Below, piece after piece: positions 53,770 to 64,000 of a stretch of 64,000 nucleotides of DNA. The translations under genes and the position numbers were made by a program. Source of the stretch: Glossina fuscipes (Eukaryota; Arthropoda; Insecta; Diptera; Glossinidae); NCBI RefSeq assembly GCF_014805625.2, contig NW_023998415.1, forward strand, positions 33,942,543 to 34,006,542. Reading direction: 5' to 3'. Below the pieces are notes generated by a model. The model worked only from the letters and a program-made list of their open reading frames with translations. It searched no databases and was not told the DNA's origin. Each line of letters begins with the position of its first letter. Position 1 is the stretch's first letter.

Positions 53770-54365
53770 TAAAAACAAGTAAGAAAATTATATCCGGTCG
53801 TGAAAGAATCTTTTGTAACCATTACCGCTGTGCCAAAAAAGAGAAAAACAGGAAAAGAACTATATATTCATGTTCCATATAATGGAGTGGGTGCAGGCGA
53901 TTTTCTTTCAATTTTCAAAATAAAAGTTTTTGTCGCATACGAGTGGGGACGTTGCGGGCGTGTCGGGTGAAACGTTCTCTTGCAAATTGGAAAGCGATAT
54001 ATTTATTGCTATAGTTTATGTATGAGTAATGAACAAAAAATCAATTTTTCGTTTCGTTTGAAAAACAGAACAGTTCTCAGCTTATGTGCCGCTGTTGGCG
54101 TGCCGTTCAATCGATTCGATCCATATTCGATACTAGTGTGCATGCAAAAACTTCCAATGTTTCTGCCAAGAGAGAGTGTTTAAGGCAGACAGTACACAGA
54201 TGGAGAGATGGGCACACGGACAGACAAATCAATTTAGAGTTTGATGCTAACCAGGAATATATCTATTCAACTTTATGGGGTCTCTAAAGCTTTTGTGCGT
54301 GCGTTGCAAACGTTTTGACAAAATGAACATGTACCTCTCATACCTCGGTGATGGGTATAAAAAAG
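53770..54365 (+). repeat. Dispersed repeat family 2, copy c
   Basis: It shares the start (ATCCGGTCGTGAAAGAATCT), the GACAGAC-type tract at about 54185-54225 and the end (CTCGGTGATGGGTATAAAAA) with copies a and b, but its interior is more diverged or shortened. Confidence 0.65.
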
Positions 54366-54567
54366 AATTTCATGTGTTTTGAAAAACTATTTATATATAA
54401 TATAACTATTAACAACTTATATTATTTTATATTTATTTTTATATATTTTTGTATTTAAAATTTGAAAATTTCATCAATTAACAAATTAAATAAAGTTATG
54501 TTTATTGCAAATATTAGTGGAAAAACATTTTAAAAGATATTTTCTCAATATTGGTTTTATATTAATT

Positions 54568-54573
54568 AAAAAC

Positions 54574-54621
<48 letters not shown>
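54568..54621. repeat. (AAT)n trinucleotide repeat
   Basis: About 17 perfect AAT/ATA units in AT-rich non-coding sequence. Confidence 0.95.
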
Positions 54622-54622
<1 letters not shown>

Positions 54623-54955
54623 TGATAATGATGCGTTCAATAAAAGCCAATGAATAAATATTGAATTATTTCTAAACAGCACAAACATGTAAACAAATAT
54701 AATCTTTTATATGCTTTTTCTCTCTTCATCTTTCATTTTATTAATGTACGTAACGTAAAATTAATTACCATTATCAGTAAAGGCAAATACTTTTTGTCTT
54801 AACCTAGCAAAAATTATTATAACTAATTAAAGTACATATATCTAATACATTTAGTACATACAGTACTTTTCGCTTAGTAGACTTTCATGTCATGATAACT
54901 TTTTTCTACATTGACTGCATTTTGCCTATATAAGGGATTCGGAGTAATGTATACG

Positions 54956-54958
<3 letters not shown>

Positions 54959-54990
<32 letters not shown>
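54959..54990. repeat. (GA)n microsatellite
   Basis: About 16 GA units with nothing coding near it. From 55000 to 60200 I see only AT-rich sequence and short TA or TATG repeats. Confidence 0.95.
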
Positions 54991-54995
<5 letters not shown>

Positions 54996-57900
54996 CTCAA
55001 ATCATATATTCAAATATACATAATTTAATTTAGTAATTTATTTTTGATCTAAAATTGATTATCGAGAAGGGGTTTGCTGCTTTGCTTTCATAAATACTTT
55101 TCAATTTCACTTTATAGCATGGCATAGCTTAGCTTAGCATTCGAATATTATAATTTGAATGATATTTTGCATGTAATTGCAACAAAAATGTGCTCAATGT
55201 TTACTTTCACTTAAGCGAAATATATAAATACATATATACGTACATACATAATTTTTGTCTATCACCGTCTTATCGTGCACTCAAAGCTCAATAATAGCTA
55301 ATCGAAAAATTGTTTAAATTGCAATTTTTTTTTACAGCAGAAAGGCAAGCAAATGAAAGAAATTTTAAGCATGAATTCTTGAATAATGTTAATATGATTA
55401 TTATGAACGATGCATAGTAACTAAATCATTCGCATACTAACAACTTTATGGACGGGAAGGAGAAAGAAGTAGCTCAGCTATAATAAATTTCCAACAATAT
55501 TTGCTAAGAGTAAAGATTTCCGTCTTTTATACATTCAACGTTATTAATATGCATATGGCTGAAAAATGAATGAGGGAAAATTAATTAATATAGCAGAGTA
55601 ATGAAATTTTAGTGGATAATGTGTTAAGTCGTATCATGTAAAAAGCTTTAGTTATATCAGGCATAATCTAGCCATACGATAAGGAATAAATATTGGCACG
55701 ATAGATGTATGTATGTATGTATATATGTATGTATGTATGTTTGTTTATTTTTGCATGTTGCAAAATTAATTGCTAAACAGGCAGCGTGTAAAAAATAAGC
55801 AGAAATATAGCATATGTGCCTCATTAATCCGTTATCTATCTACATATACATATATATATATATGTAGAATGATATACATAAAGTATATATGCACATAATA
55901 TGAATACTTAAATGGCTTTGTGTGGGAAGATTGCAACGCGCCTTGTGTTCACATTGCAGTCAATGTAATAAACATAAAAAAGACGTTGCTTATGTGCTTT
56001 AATATGTGCTTTATATATACGTATATATATATATATAATAAAAAATAGAATAAAAAAAAGTAAAAAGAAAGAAATAAAAAATGCATATTATGCATCAAAC
56101 CTTGCTAATCTCGGCATGTGGTGAATGGATATACATATGTAGCTCTTTACATCCATCCAGGTAAATATACAATATAAGCAATGCTTTTACTTGTGTTTTA
56201 ATTTTATTTTATTTTAACTACTGACAACGACGACAGTTTACGAAATATGTCATTTATGCTTTATTTGTTATGTAGAGGAACATGCACCAAAAAAAAAAAA
56301 AAGAAAAAAGAAAAAAAAAATAATGATCAGGTCGAAATATCGCATCTGCTTAATAAAATTTGTCTGCTGAGACATTTAGACGAGCGCTAGTCTATAAGAC
56401 GGACAATGACTCATAGCTGGAAGAATGGAATTTTTTTGATTACAATTAGTAAACTGATATCGTTCGGGCAATTTTATCAAGAAGTAATTCAGCTTCAAAT
56501 TCGATCATATATTATTATTAGTTTAGCCAGAGAAATAAATTCTCAAACTAAAGTTTTAATGCAGTAACTTGTAAGGCTAGCGGTTTTATGAAAAATTCTA
56601 CCGCGCGTTTGACATTTGAACCCACAGCCGTTAGGCTGTTAGTCGAGATCCTTTTGCCTAGTCGGCCACTCAGATGGATATATAAATAGCATAGATCTTA
56701 GACAATTTCCGCAATTGCGGAAAGAAGAAGCATACATAAGCTAGTCGGAGTAGATAATTATAATTTTTAGTTTATAAACAAAATGATGGGAAATGTACTC
56801 GTGTCCGCGGTTCGTTTAATTTGCACTTAATCATAATATATATGACCGTCAACGAATGAATAGGTCATTGCTCTAACTCCCAATGATATATCGAGCGAAT
56901 ATTTTCTGATTACGATATGTTAATCGTAAAGAAACGTCACGGTTTGCCGGTGTAGAGATTTTATAAATTTTTTCAAAATTTTAACTTATTCGACAAATGA
57001 AAACAGAATCGAAGTTAATCAGTTCATAAAATTGATGAATGTTTACATTGCTGTAACGTTATTTAAGTAAATAATGACCGTTAGTTCATGTTCAGAATTC
57101 GATTCTGCGACTTATTGGCGAACAACTTGACCAAGTGATATTCACAACTTAGTTTTGAAAGCAAGATAAGACTGTTATGAGAATGTTTTGTATAGAGCGA
57201 TGCACCAACACTTTCTTCGACAAATTATTCAGCACCTAAACCCCGAGCCTAAAGCAGAGGGCTATTCATTTTCTAATTGCAAAAGTAAATGGAAGTAGAA
57301 CAGATTTCTGTTTAAAATTTGGATTAAATTTTGTTTTTTTTTTTTTTTCAATATATAATAAATATCTGGATCTGCCTATTATTATTATAGAATACAACGC
57401 ATACATAGTATATTGTATAGCGTAAGGAAATTATTAAGACTTACATTTACGAAAAAATATGAACACCTACGGTGACATTTCGTGCATGTGTGTGGGATGG
57501 TAATCTTATTTGTTTAAATCTTTTCGTAAATAAGAATAATTGCATCATTGATGTAAGGAAAAGACATCTGATGCTCATAGCGAAGTGTTACATCTACAAA
57601 AATAACTTCTGGCTGTGGTTTGTGGACTGAAAATGTGACTTTTGAATATGAAAATGGCATTGGCGTTATCGTTAATACGATTAGATGGAGAAGCGTGATA
57701 ACAGACTTTTTATCGCTCGGCGTTTTTTGGTTTGCAATTATGTTGCATCATTGGCTTTATGGGGAAAAGTGATTGAATTTTTATGGGAAAACTCAGAGGC
57801 GCTCCTTCACATGAAATTATTTTTAAATAAAAAAATTGCATGAACCCGATATCATGAAAAATAAAAACATTTACTTGATGAGCCTGTAGCTTAATTAATG

Positions 57901-60204
57901 ATCCTAAAGCTTAAAATTCCTTTGTGACTGATATTTAAATCCTGAACAATGATTTGACTGTTTATAAGAAGATCTACTTGGATTTTTTTGTTGTTTTTTA
58001 AGGTTTTTTACAGTGGAATATTGATTGATCGGATTAATACGCTTTTTTGACATTTTAATTTTCAGAACTTAAGCGATCGTTTTTATTATGATTTTTAACA
58101 CTAGAATAAGAAAGCATTAGAATATGTAAATTGCACGGTAGAGTCTCCCTGGCTCTTACGTGGCAGAAAATGCTATATATAGTGATAAAAATCTCTTAAA
58201 AAATTTCTGGCTTTCAACTAATAGAAATTAGCTTTTAATAAAGAGAACTTGTTGAACGTATGTTCGTTTTATTGCATTACATACATTACAAATAAATTCT
58301 TTTCCAGATTGTGAAATGTAAATAAAAAAGAATGCTTTCAATTTCTGATTACGCTAAGATTGCTTTGTCTTAAAATGAAGAGAAAATTGTAAAACGAGTT
58401 GAGCTTTAACCTATTATTTGTTACGGGATAAATATGTGCAATTGTGTGTGCCTGAATGCCAGATATGGGAATATAACAGGCGAACATGAGCGGTTAAATC
58501 AAACTTTCAATTGAAAAGAGAAATACATCTGCCTGAAGTATGCGGAATCATTTACGATACACGATACGTAAGTAGGAAAAAATCTAAAGTGTTTTTTTTT
58601 ACTTTTTTTTTTATTTTTGTGTATGAAGCATATATAGGTACATGTTTGTACGTATTTTGCCTAAAAGTGTGAAAAAAAAATATTGCATGAAATATTTTTT
58701 AATTAGAAATCTTTCATCATCTTCGTTGTCGTGCCTTCGTATCCTTAAAAAAGTCCCCTCTTTTTTTATTCTTTGCGCAATCAACGATCCTGGCCGCCCA
58801 TACTGCTTTTTTTTTGCACATATTTTGTTTACATAGCAAAGTGGATAGTCTTTCAACTATGTCCATTGTAATGATGATATTAAAGGATAATGTCTGCACA
58901 CTTTTTTCGCTTATCTTTTCATTAATTATTAAATTAATTCTTTTAATATTTTAATTTAATGGATAAACATAATGTCAACGCACAAGTGTACAAAATGCTT
59001 AGACATCCTAAAATATATAGATATTTGCTTCAACAATAAAGAATTTTGAGGCGATCTAATAGTCTTTCCCGACATCTGTTTGATCTGTTTAAATAGCAAA
59101 TATATCCTGGATTTGGTAGCCACAGATCAATATAAATAATGCAATAGTTGTTTAGTTTTTTTTGTTTTTTTTTTTTTTTTTACTTAGGTTTTGCTCAAGG
59201 TCCTTTTACGGAAAATATTTAAAGCCGAAGCTAGTTTTTAAATTTAATATCAACAGAAAGCTTAGTGAGAGAAACATTTCCCTTTGACTCTGACGCATGC
59301 GTTCAATGGTTAGAATATTGGCAAATAAATTATCTGGTGATTGGACGGGACTAGAAAAGAGCGCGTGGAGTAAAACACATTCGATTCTGTAATGTGTCTC
59401 TATTACCATTAGTTGCAATGAGATTGTCTCGCTTAAAAGCGCACCTTATTTATAAGATTGATTTACTTCTACTAAGGTAGCGTTTTTGTGTATAAACTTA
59501 AGAAAATATGCGACACTATTTACTATGCTCTCCAAAATGAATAAAAAAATTCTTGGTTTTAATTAAAAACAATCAAGAAAATTATATCCATATTATCCAT
59601 ATCCACTACTTCCATCTTAAGAAAAAACAAAAACAAAATCGAAAACAAAATTGCGATAATCGATAATGTCGTATGACTGTAACCGACTTTTTTCTATTTA
59701 TAAGTATAAGAAATGTGGGAAGTCATCTATAGAAGCAATAGCGTAAATCTTTGTTGTCGGGTTTTTTGTAGTTTATGAGTATTATTTATATTTTTTTTTT
59801 AACAGACGTATTACCAGTTTATCTTATCCTGTACGCGTGCCCTCTTAACGATATGTCCCAATTGCACATATTAAACTACGTGCAATATTATGTCAAATTT
59901 GAATCTGATATCTTCATTTATGCGACCAGGAGATCCAGGGAACCAGAAGGGAAGCTTTCTTCTGGTTCTTGCAAAAGTTTCGATTTTCATATTCTTTCTA
60001 CTCCATAGAAACTAAAAGTTTATGAATGTTAGATGGCAATCAAAGAAAGAATGGAAGCTTGTACTTAATTTCTCATTCGTACAAATACGTTTAGCAGATC
60101 TGTCTATACTTTGGTATAACACCACACTTTAAAAGTAAGTGATGACATTGTAGCGGGGACATGGCACATCACTAAATACCCAAAACCATTTTGCTTAATG
60201 TAGT

Positions 60205-60380
60205 TATTCATATAATGACTTGTCAAAATAAGGCTTTATATCGAAGTTGAAAGCGTTTTCAGTAGTGTACGTTAGTGTACCAAATTTCTTAAAAATATTT
60301 CGAAAATTGCGATATATAGGTTTAACGCAAGTAGACTAGACAGATAGGCGGACAGATAAGCTTAGATCGGTGTTGATGTA
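60205..60380 (-). repeat. Dispersed repeat family 1, partial copy
   Basis: Contains AATTGCGATATATAGGTTTA followed by a GACAGATAGGCGGACAGATAAG tract. The distal end is missing or diverged. Confidence 0.6.
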
Positions 60381-60640
60381 TGAGTACATCGTGGCAAAGT
60401 GTTTCACCGAAATAAAAGGGCAGTGTCCATCAATTAAGAGCTTTACCAAGTCCGTAAGGCTTTCTCAGCGTTCCTAACAAGTCGGCCTCGAGTTGCCTGC
60501 ATATCATATGACAAATTACTGCGACTTGTCGTTCTTTAATCACATTGCCCGGCTCTGGAACAGTCTTCCAGCAGTCGTCTTTCCTACCGCGCCTGATGTT
60601 TCTACTTCTAAGGCAAAAAAAAATTTTAACCAATGTTTAA

Positions 60641-60936
60641 AATAAGGCATTATATGGAACATGTTCAAAAAGCGTTCGCCTTCAGGCCAAGAGACGGCAG
60701 TGTACAAAATTTCGTCAAAATGTTTCAAAAATTGTGGCATGTAAGTCGAACACAAGGCAGACAGATGGACAGACAGACAGGCAGAAAGACGGACAGATAT
60801 GCTTAAATCGATTTAAAAAAAAAATTTCTGAATCGATCGGTATAATAAGAGATGGGTGTACCTCAGGCCATACTGATTGTTGCATACGCCCGTTTAAACT
60901 TAGCATATAATTGTATGACAAGTGATGTAGAATATA
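60641..60936 (-). repeat. Dispersed repeat family 1 (GACAGACGGAC repeat), clearest copy
   Basis: Order of parts on the plus strand: AAAATTTCGTCAAAATGTTT, ATTGTGGCATGTAAGTCGAA, a GACAGACAGGCAGAAAGACGG tract, CTGAATCGATCGGTATAATA, then GATGTAGAATATA. The same order recurs at many sites in this window. It reads best from a TACCCTACA-type end on the minus strand. No coding capacity is evident. Confidence 0.75.
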
Positions 60937-61879
60937 ATCAGATTCCTCTCAATGTTTATTGAGAAGAAACGGCACTTACATATTTATATATTATTTCTTC
61001 CGATTTGTAGCACTTCGGATGACATCTCTGGTTTAGACCTTCTTCCACAAAAGGATCTTAAATCGAACGGTTTTCTTTCATGGAGATTTGACAGTACAAA
61101 ATTGTGAAATTGTGAAATTGAAACCCTCATGAACTTTTTCCCTTTTAAACTGTACGCTTGTGAATATTGAAATTCACGACAAACTCTCCGTACGTATACC
61201 CATGCTGACCAAAATCAATACGAACCCAGAGACTTGTATGTAATGTATGATGAAAAAGTATTGAACCTCAATGCGTATCAAGGTGAGAATATCATTTTTT
61301 TAATCGTACTCTTGGAAGTTTTGTTTTTTTTTTGTGTTGTGATAGCTGCGAAGCATCGATCGCTTTAAAGCGTGAAAACATGGATAATACTCTTAAATAT
61401 TGGTCATAATATTCTTAAGTGTTTGCCAATAGATGGAATAAAAATTTTTCATTTTTTAATTATTTTTCTTTTTATTTTTACAATGTATTGTACGCGTAAA
61501 TTTAAATATCATCAGATATTTAAACGTTTAATGTTTGTGTATTGAAATATGAAAGAAAAAAAATGACAAGGAACTCTTATTACAAATGTAGCATATGTGA
61601 CCGTTACAAGCAAAGATAATCCACACAATGATGCCAAGTATGCAGCGTTGTTGATAAATGTTAAAGCACAATGTTGTGCCGCAGGAGTAATTGACTAAAT
61701 CTAACAATTAAATCGAAAACGATTACGCATCTATGCGTTCGTTGACTGAAGGAATCTGCTACGTACGCTTACATATATCGTCATTTTCATTGCAATAAAA
61801 TTTTATCAAGCTCGATGTAAAGTTACTTAAACAACGCGTTACAGACGTCACACATTTATGAGTATATGCTATGAGCATG

Positions 61880-61913
<34 letters not shown>
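61880..61913. repeat. (TA)n microsatellite just inside the donor of the 216-nt exon
   Basis: About 17 TA units begin roughly 10 bp into the intron, after the donor at 61923. Length variation so close to a donor may affect splicing, which is inference. Confidence 0.95.
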
Positions 61914-61915
<2 letters not shown>

Positions 61916-61923
61916 GTACATAC

Positions 61924-62139
61924 CTTCAATGCTGATGTACGGTCGTGGGGACACATTATCGAATGAGCGATTAATAACCGTCGGCAATGGCGATACTAAT
62001 TCATACGCATGATGTTTCTGATGTTCCTGTTGCTGTTGCTGTTGAGCGGAGGCGATCATTTCGCGATTTGAACCATCGCACGTGTTTGCAGTCGCGTCAG
62101 TGGGGTTGGCAAATGAATCCTTCATTTCTGAGGGTATTT
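61924..62139 (-). CDS. 216-nt internal exon of the same gene, phase 1 at both ends
   Basis: The exon is bounded by a TTTTTCGGTATAG acceptor and a GAAG|GTATGT donor. Joined to the upstream exon it reads Glu-Ile-Pro-Ser-Glu-Met-Lys-Asp-Ser-Phe in frame and encodes about 72 residues. These include a run of six Gln, His-rich sequence and a Ser-Pro-Arg-Pro-Tyr-Ile-Ser-Ile-Glu ending. A second in-frame acceptor (CCTCAG) lies 12 nt inside, so a form starting at 62127 is also possible. Because both ends are phase 1, the exon can be skipped without breaking the frame. Past the donor the frame runs into a TA microsatellite that would encode Tyr-Ile repeats, which supports the exon ending here. No domain is recognised. 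Confidence 0.8.
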
Positions 62140-62301
62140 CTATACCGAAAAAGATTCCAAATAATGTCGGTAATTGTGATGCATGGCTGAATATGTGCGG
62201 GTGTTGTGTTCTAATTCTATGTCCTAGTGTGCATTATGTACATACGTGTCTATAGCTACATGTCTACACATGTATGTGTTGTTGAGTATATGCAGTTTTA
62301 C
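62140..62301 (-). other. Short 162-bp intron
   Basis: The intron starts GTAAAAC and ends TTTTTCGGTATAG on the minus strand. If it were retained, the reading frame would stop after 11 further residues at about 62264, giving a protein truncated before the Gln-rich exons. Confidence 0.8.
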
Positions 62302-64000
62302 CTTGCGTAGTTGTTGCTGATGTTAATGATAATTTACGTTCAAGTGCACGTTTATAATGTTGATATGTTATTGATGGCAATGTTGGCGATGTTAATGTTA
62401 CTCTGATGTCGCAATTGCGTTTATTACCTCGTCTGGACGTGCCAACCGCATTGATATTCTGCAAATCATTATAAGCATCGCCATCAGCGCCAACTCTGTC
62501 AATATCTATATTCGTTTTGTTTTGATGGGACTTTTCTATATTAGATGAACAAGGGTGATGGGAATAAAGCTTTTTTGAATTATCAATGAGGGTCACGGCC
62601 GTTTGCGTTTCATGCTGTTTCCTATAATGCGCAGCTGGCGTTGACGGTGATGTTTCGATTGTGGTACGAACTAAAAGACCAACATTGTGACCTTCTACCT
62701 GCGGCACATACGTCAATTTAATATTGTCAGTCCTCTCAGCGTGGTCGTGCCAATTTTTTGCAATGGCACGTGCTGGTGACGGCGTACGCTCTTTTCGCGT
62801 ACTCTCTATTACATTTAGACCAAATGGCGAAGCTGCTCTTGTAGGTATACGGGGTTCTATCAACGGTTGCGGATATTTACGTATTGGCGAACAGGGCTTC
62901 ATATTGTCATCCTCTACGTCACCACCATAATAATTTTCATTATTTTGTGGTGGTGTTTTCTTTAACATCAAAACAGGTGCACCTACAATGTTTATACGAA
63001 TTGGGAAAGTTACACTAGGTGAAAATCGTGATTGAGCTGGCGATGTTATGTATTTACCTAGCGTTTCTTCCTTTTTTTCAATATTTTCTAGATTTAAATT
63101 GGATGGTGTTCTTGGTCTTTCTGGTAAGTTGGCGTCCACCGGAGACGCCGATTCATTCGTAGCGTTTGCTGAATCAATTTTGTGACTTCTAACAGAGCTG
63201 ATCGAAGTACCTGCATTATTTACAGTGCTTAAATCAAAAGGTGATGTTCCTCTACTTGATGTACGTGGCTGATATAGGGGAGCGGAAGATTTGCTTACGG
63301 ATTCTCGTTTAATTTCGGTGGATGATCCATAATCATATTTAGGTGAGTCAGTGCGCATAGGCGAAATAGATGACGTACGTTTCATACTTGCCTTTAAGTT
63401 TTCATTAGCATTCATACCGTATGGTGGTGCTGCTCTCATTGGGACATGCGGTTCAATTAACGTAGCCGTGTATTTACGTAGAGGAGTTGGTGACTGCTGC
63501 TCTTTAGCTATCACCATATCTGAACACTCTTGCTTTGATTGTGTGCGCGGTTTTAATGGCATCGTTGATTGCATTTTAACGTGACTACTTGTCGTGGAAA
63601 CTGTCGGCTCACTGGCAAATACTGTTTCAGGGTTTTTTTTATTTTTCTCTGGCATGAGTACGGTATACTTTGGGTTGGTTTTATGTGGGGAGGTCATTTG
63701 GGTTTCATTATCACTATGAGGAATGTGTGCTGTAATTGTAGCGGTATTGCTTGCTTGTTGCATTTTAATATCTTCCCATGAGATTTGGCGACGTGTAACA
63801 TACGGGCTTCGTACCTCGTATGATACTTTATAAGTTTCAACTTGTTTATCGCTATCAGTATCAGCACCGGGTTGACTTGGATGAAATGTTAATTTGGATT
63901 TATTCTCTTGCTGTGTTTTTGATTTGCTTTCGTGATCTTTCAAGTAATTTATTGCATGTGATGAATGTTTGTCGTTATCATTTGGAAATTGCTCATCGCT
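62302..64000 (-). CDS. Long coding exon of a Ser/Thr/Pro-rich disordered protein, 5' part outside the window
   Basis: The minus strand is open from the window edge for 566 codons. The exon then ends at a CAAG|GTAAAA donor (intron starts at 62301), leaving the frame in phase 1. There is no ATG near the edge and the frame is open at position 64000, so this is the interior of a larger protein. The composition is Ser, Thr, Pro, Asn and Lys rich, with no transmembrane segment and no folded domain I recognise. About 16 SP or TP dipeptides could be sites for proline-directed kinases. A repeated motif (P-L/I-R-K-Y, then L-I-E-P, then P-x-R-A-A-x-P-x-G-x-N) occurs at 63410-63493 and 62813-62890, with a weaker relative at 63227-63283. 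An R-R-Q-I-S-W-E-D-I-K segment lies at 63764-63793. A cytoskeletal or muscle scaffold is possible, but I cannot name the gene. Coding status is strong because of length and matching splice phases. Confidence 0.9.

Noticed and set aside
62724..63781. Plus-strand open frames opposite the long exon
   Set aside because: They are shadows of the 566-codon minus-strand frame, which has phase-consistent splice sites.

Overview
This window is AT-rich animal DNA with the texture of a higher fly (cyclorrhaphan Diptera, perhaps a tephritid fruit fly). The evidence is very low gene density, long introns, many AT, GA, CA and tetranucleotide microsatellites, decayed mariner and non-LTR elements, and a dispersed repeat family that carries GACAGACGGAC-like tracts. 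No bacterial operon, CRISPR array, rRNA or recognisable tRNA is present. The species assignment is inference.

Only one gene is well supported. It lies on the minus strand and is read from high to low coordinates. Its visible part is a long exon that runs off the right edge (62302-64000), a 216-nt exon (61924-62139) and a 224-nt polyglutamine exon (18490-18713). Splice sites and phases agree across all three: phase 1, phase 1, then phase 0. The product is a long Ser/Thr/Pro-rich, apparently disordered protein with a repeated P-L/I-R-K-Y...L-I-E-P...P..RAA.P.G.N motif. A Gly-Tyr-Lys-Arg-Val-Ala-Trp-Pro-Pro motif sits next to the polyglutamine run. I do not recognise it with certainty. A muscle or actin-associated scaffold is a weak guess. 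The second and third exons are separated by an intron of about 43.2 kb, and at least 18.5 kb more without a visible exon follows the third.

The long intron holds most of the other content. There are three decayed mariner-family transposons (about 31.0-31.8, 32.6-33.8 and 50.6-51.2 kb) and a fragment of a non-LTR retrotransposon reverse transcriptase (about 40.9-41.6 kb). An inverted pair of diverged repeats lies about 11 kb apart (36.7-37.6 and 48.3-49.3 kb), with a third relative at 53.8-54.4 kb. A second short repeat family has a copy every few kilobases. Two assembly gaps (100 N and 10 N) both adjoin simple repeats.

Three short plus-strand segments inside the long intron look like possible exons or gene fragments: 27489-27594, 32431-32503 and 53446-53694. 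The last is the most protein-like sequence outside the main gene. None is proven, but they are the best candidates for something undescribed here.
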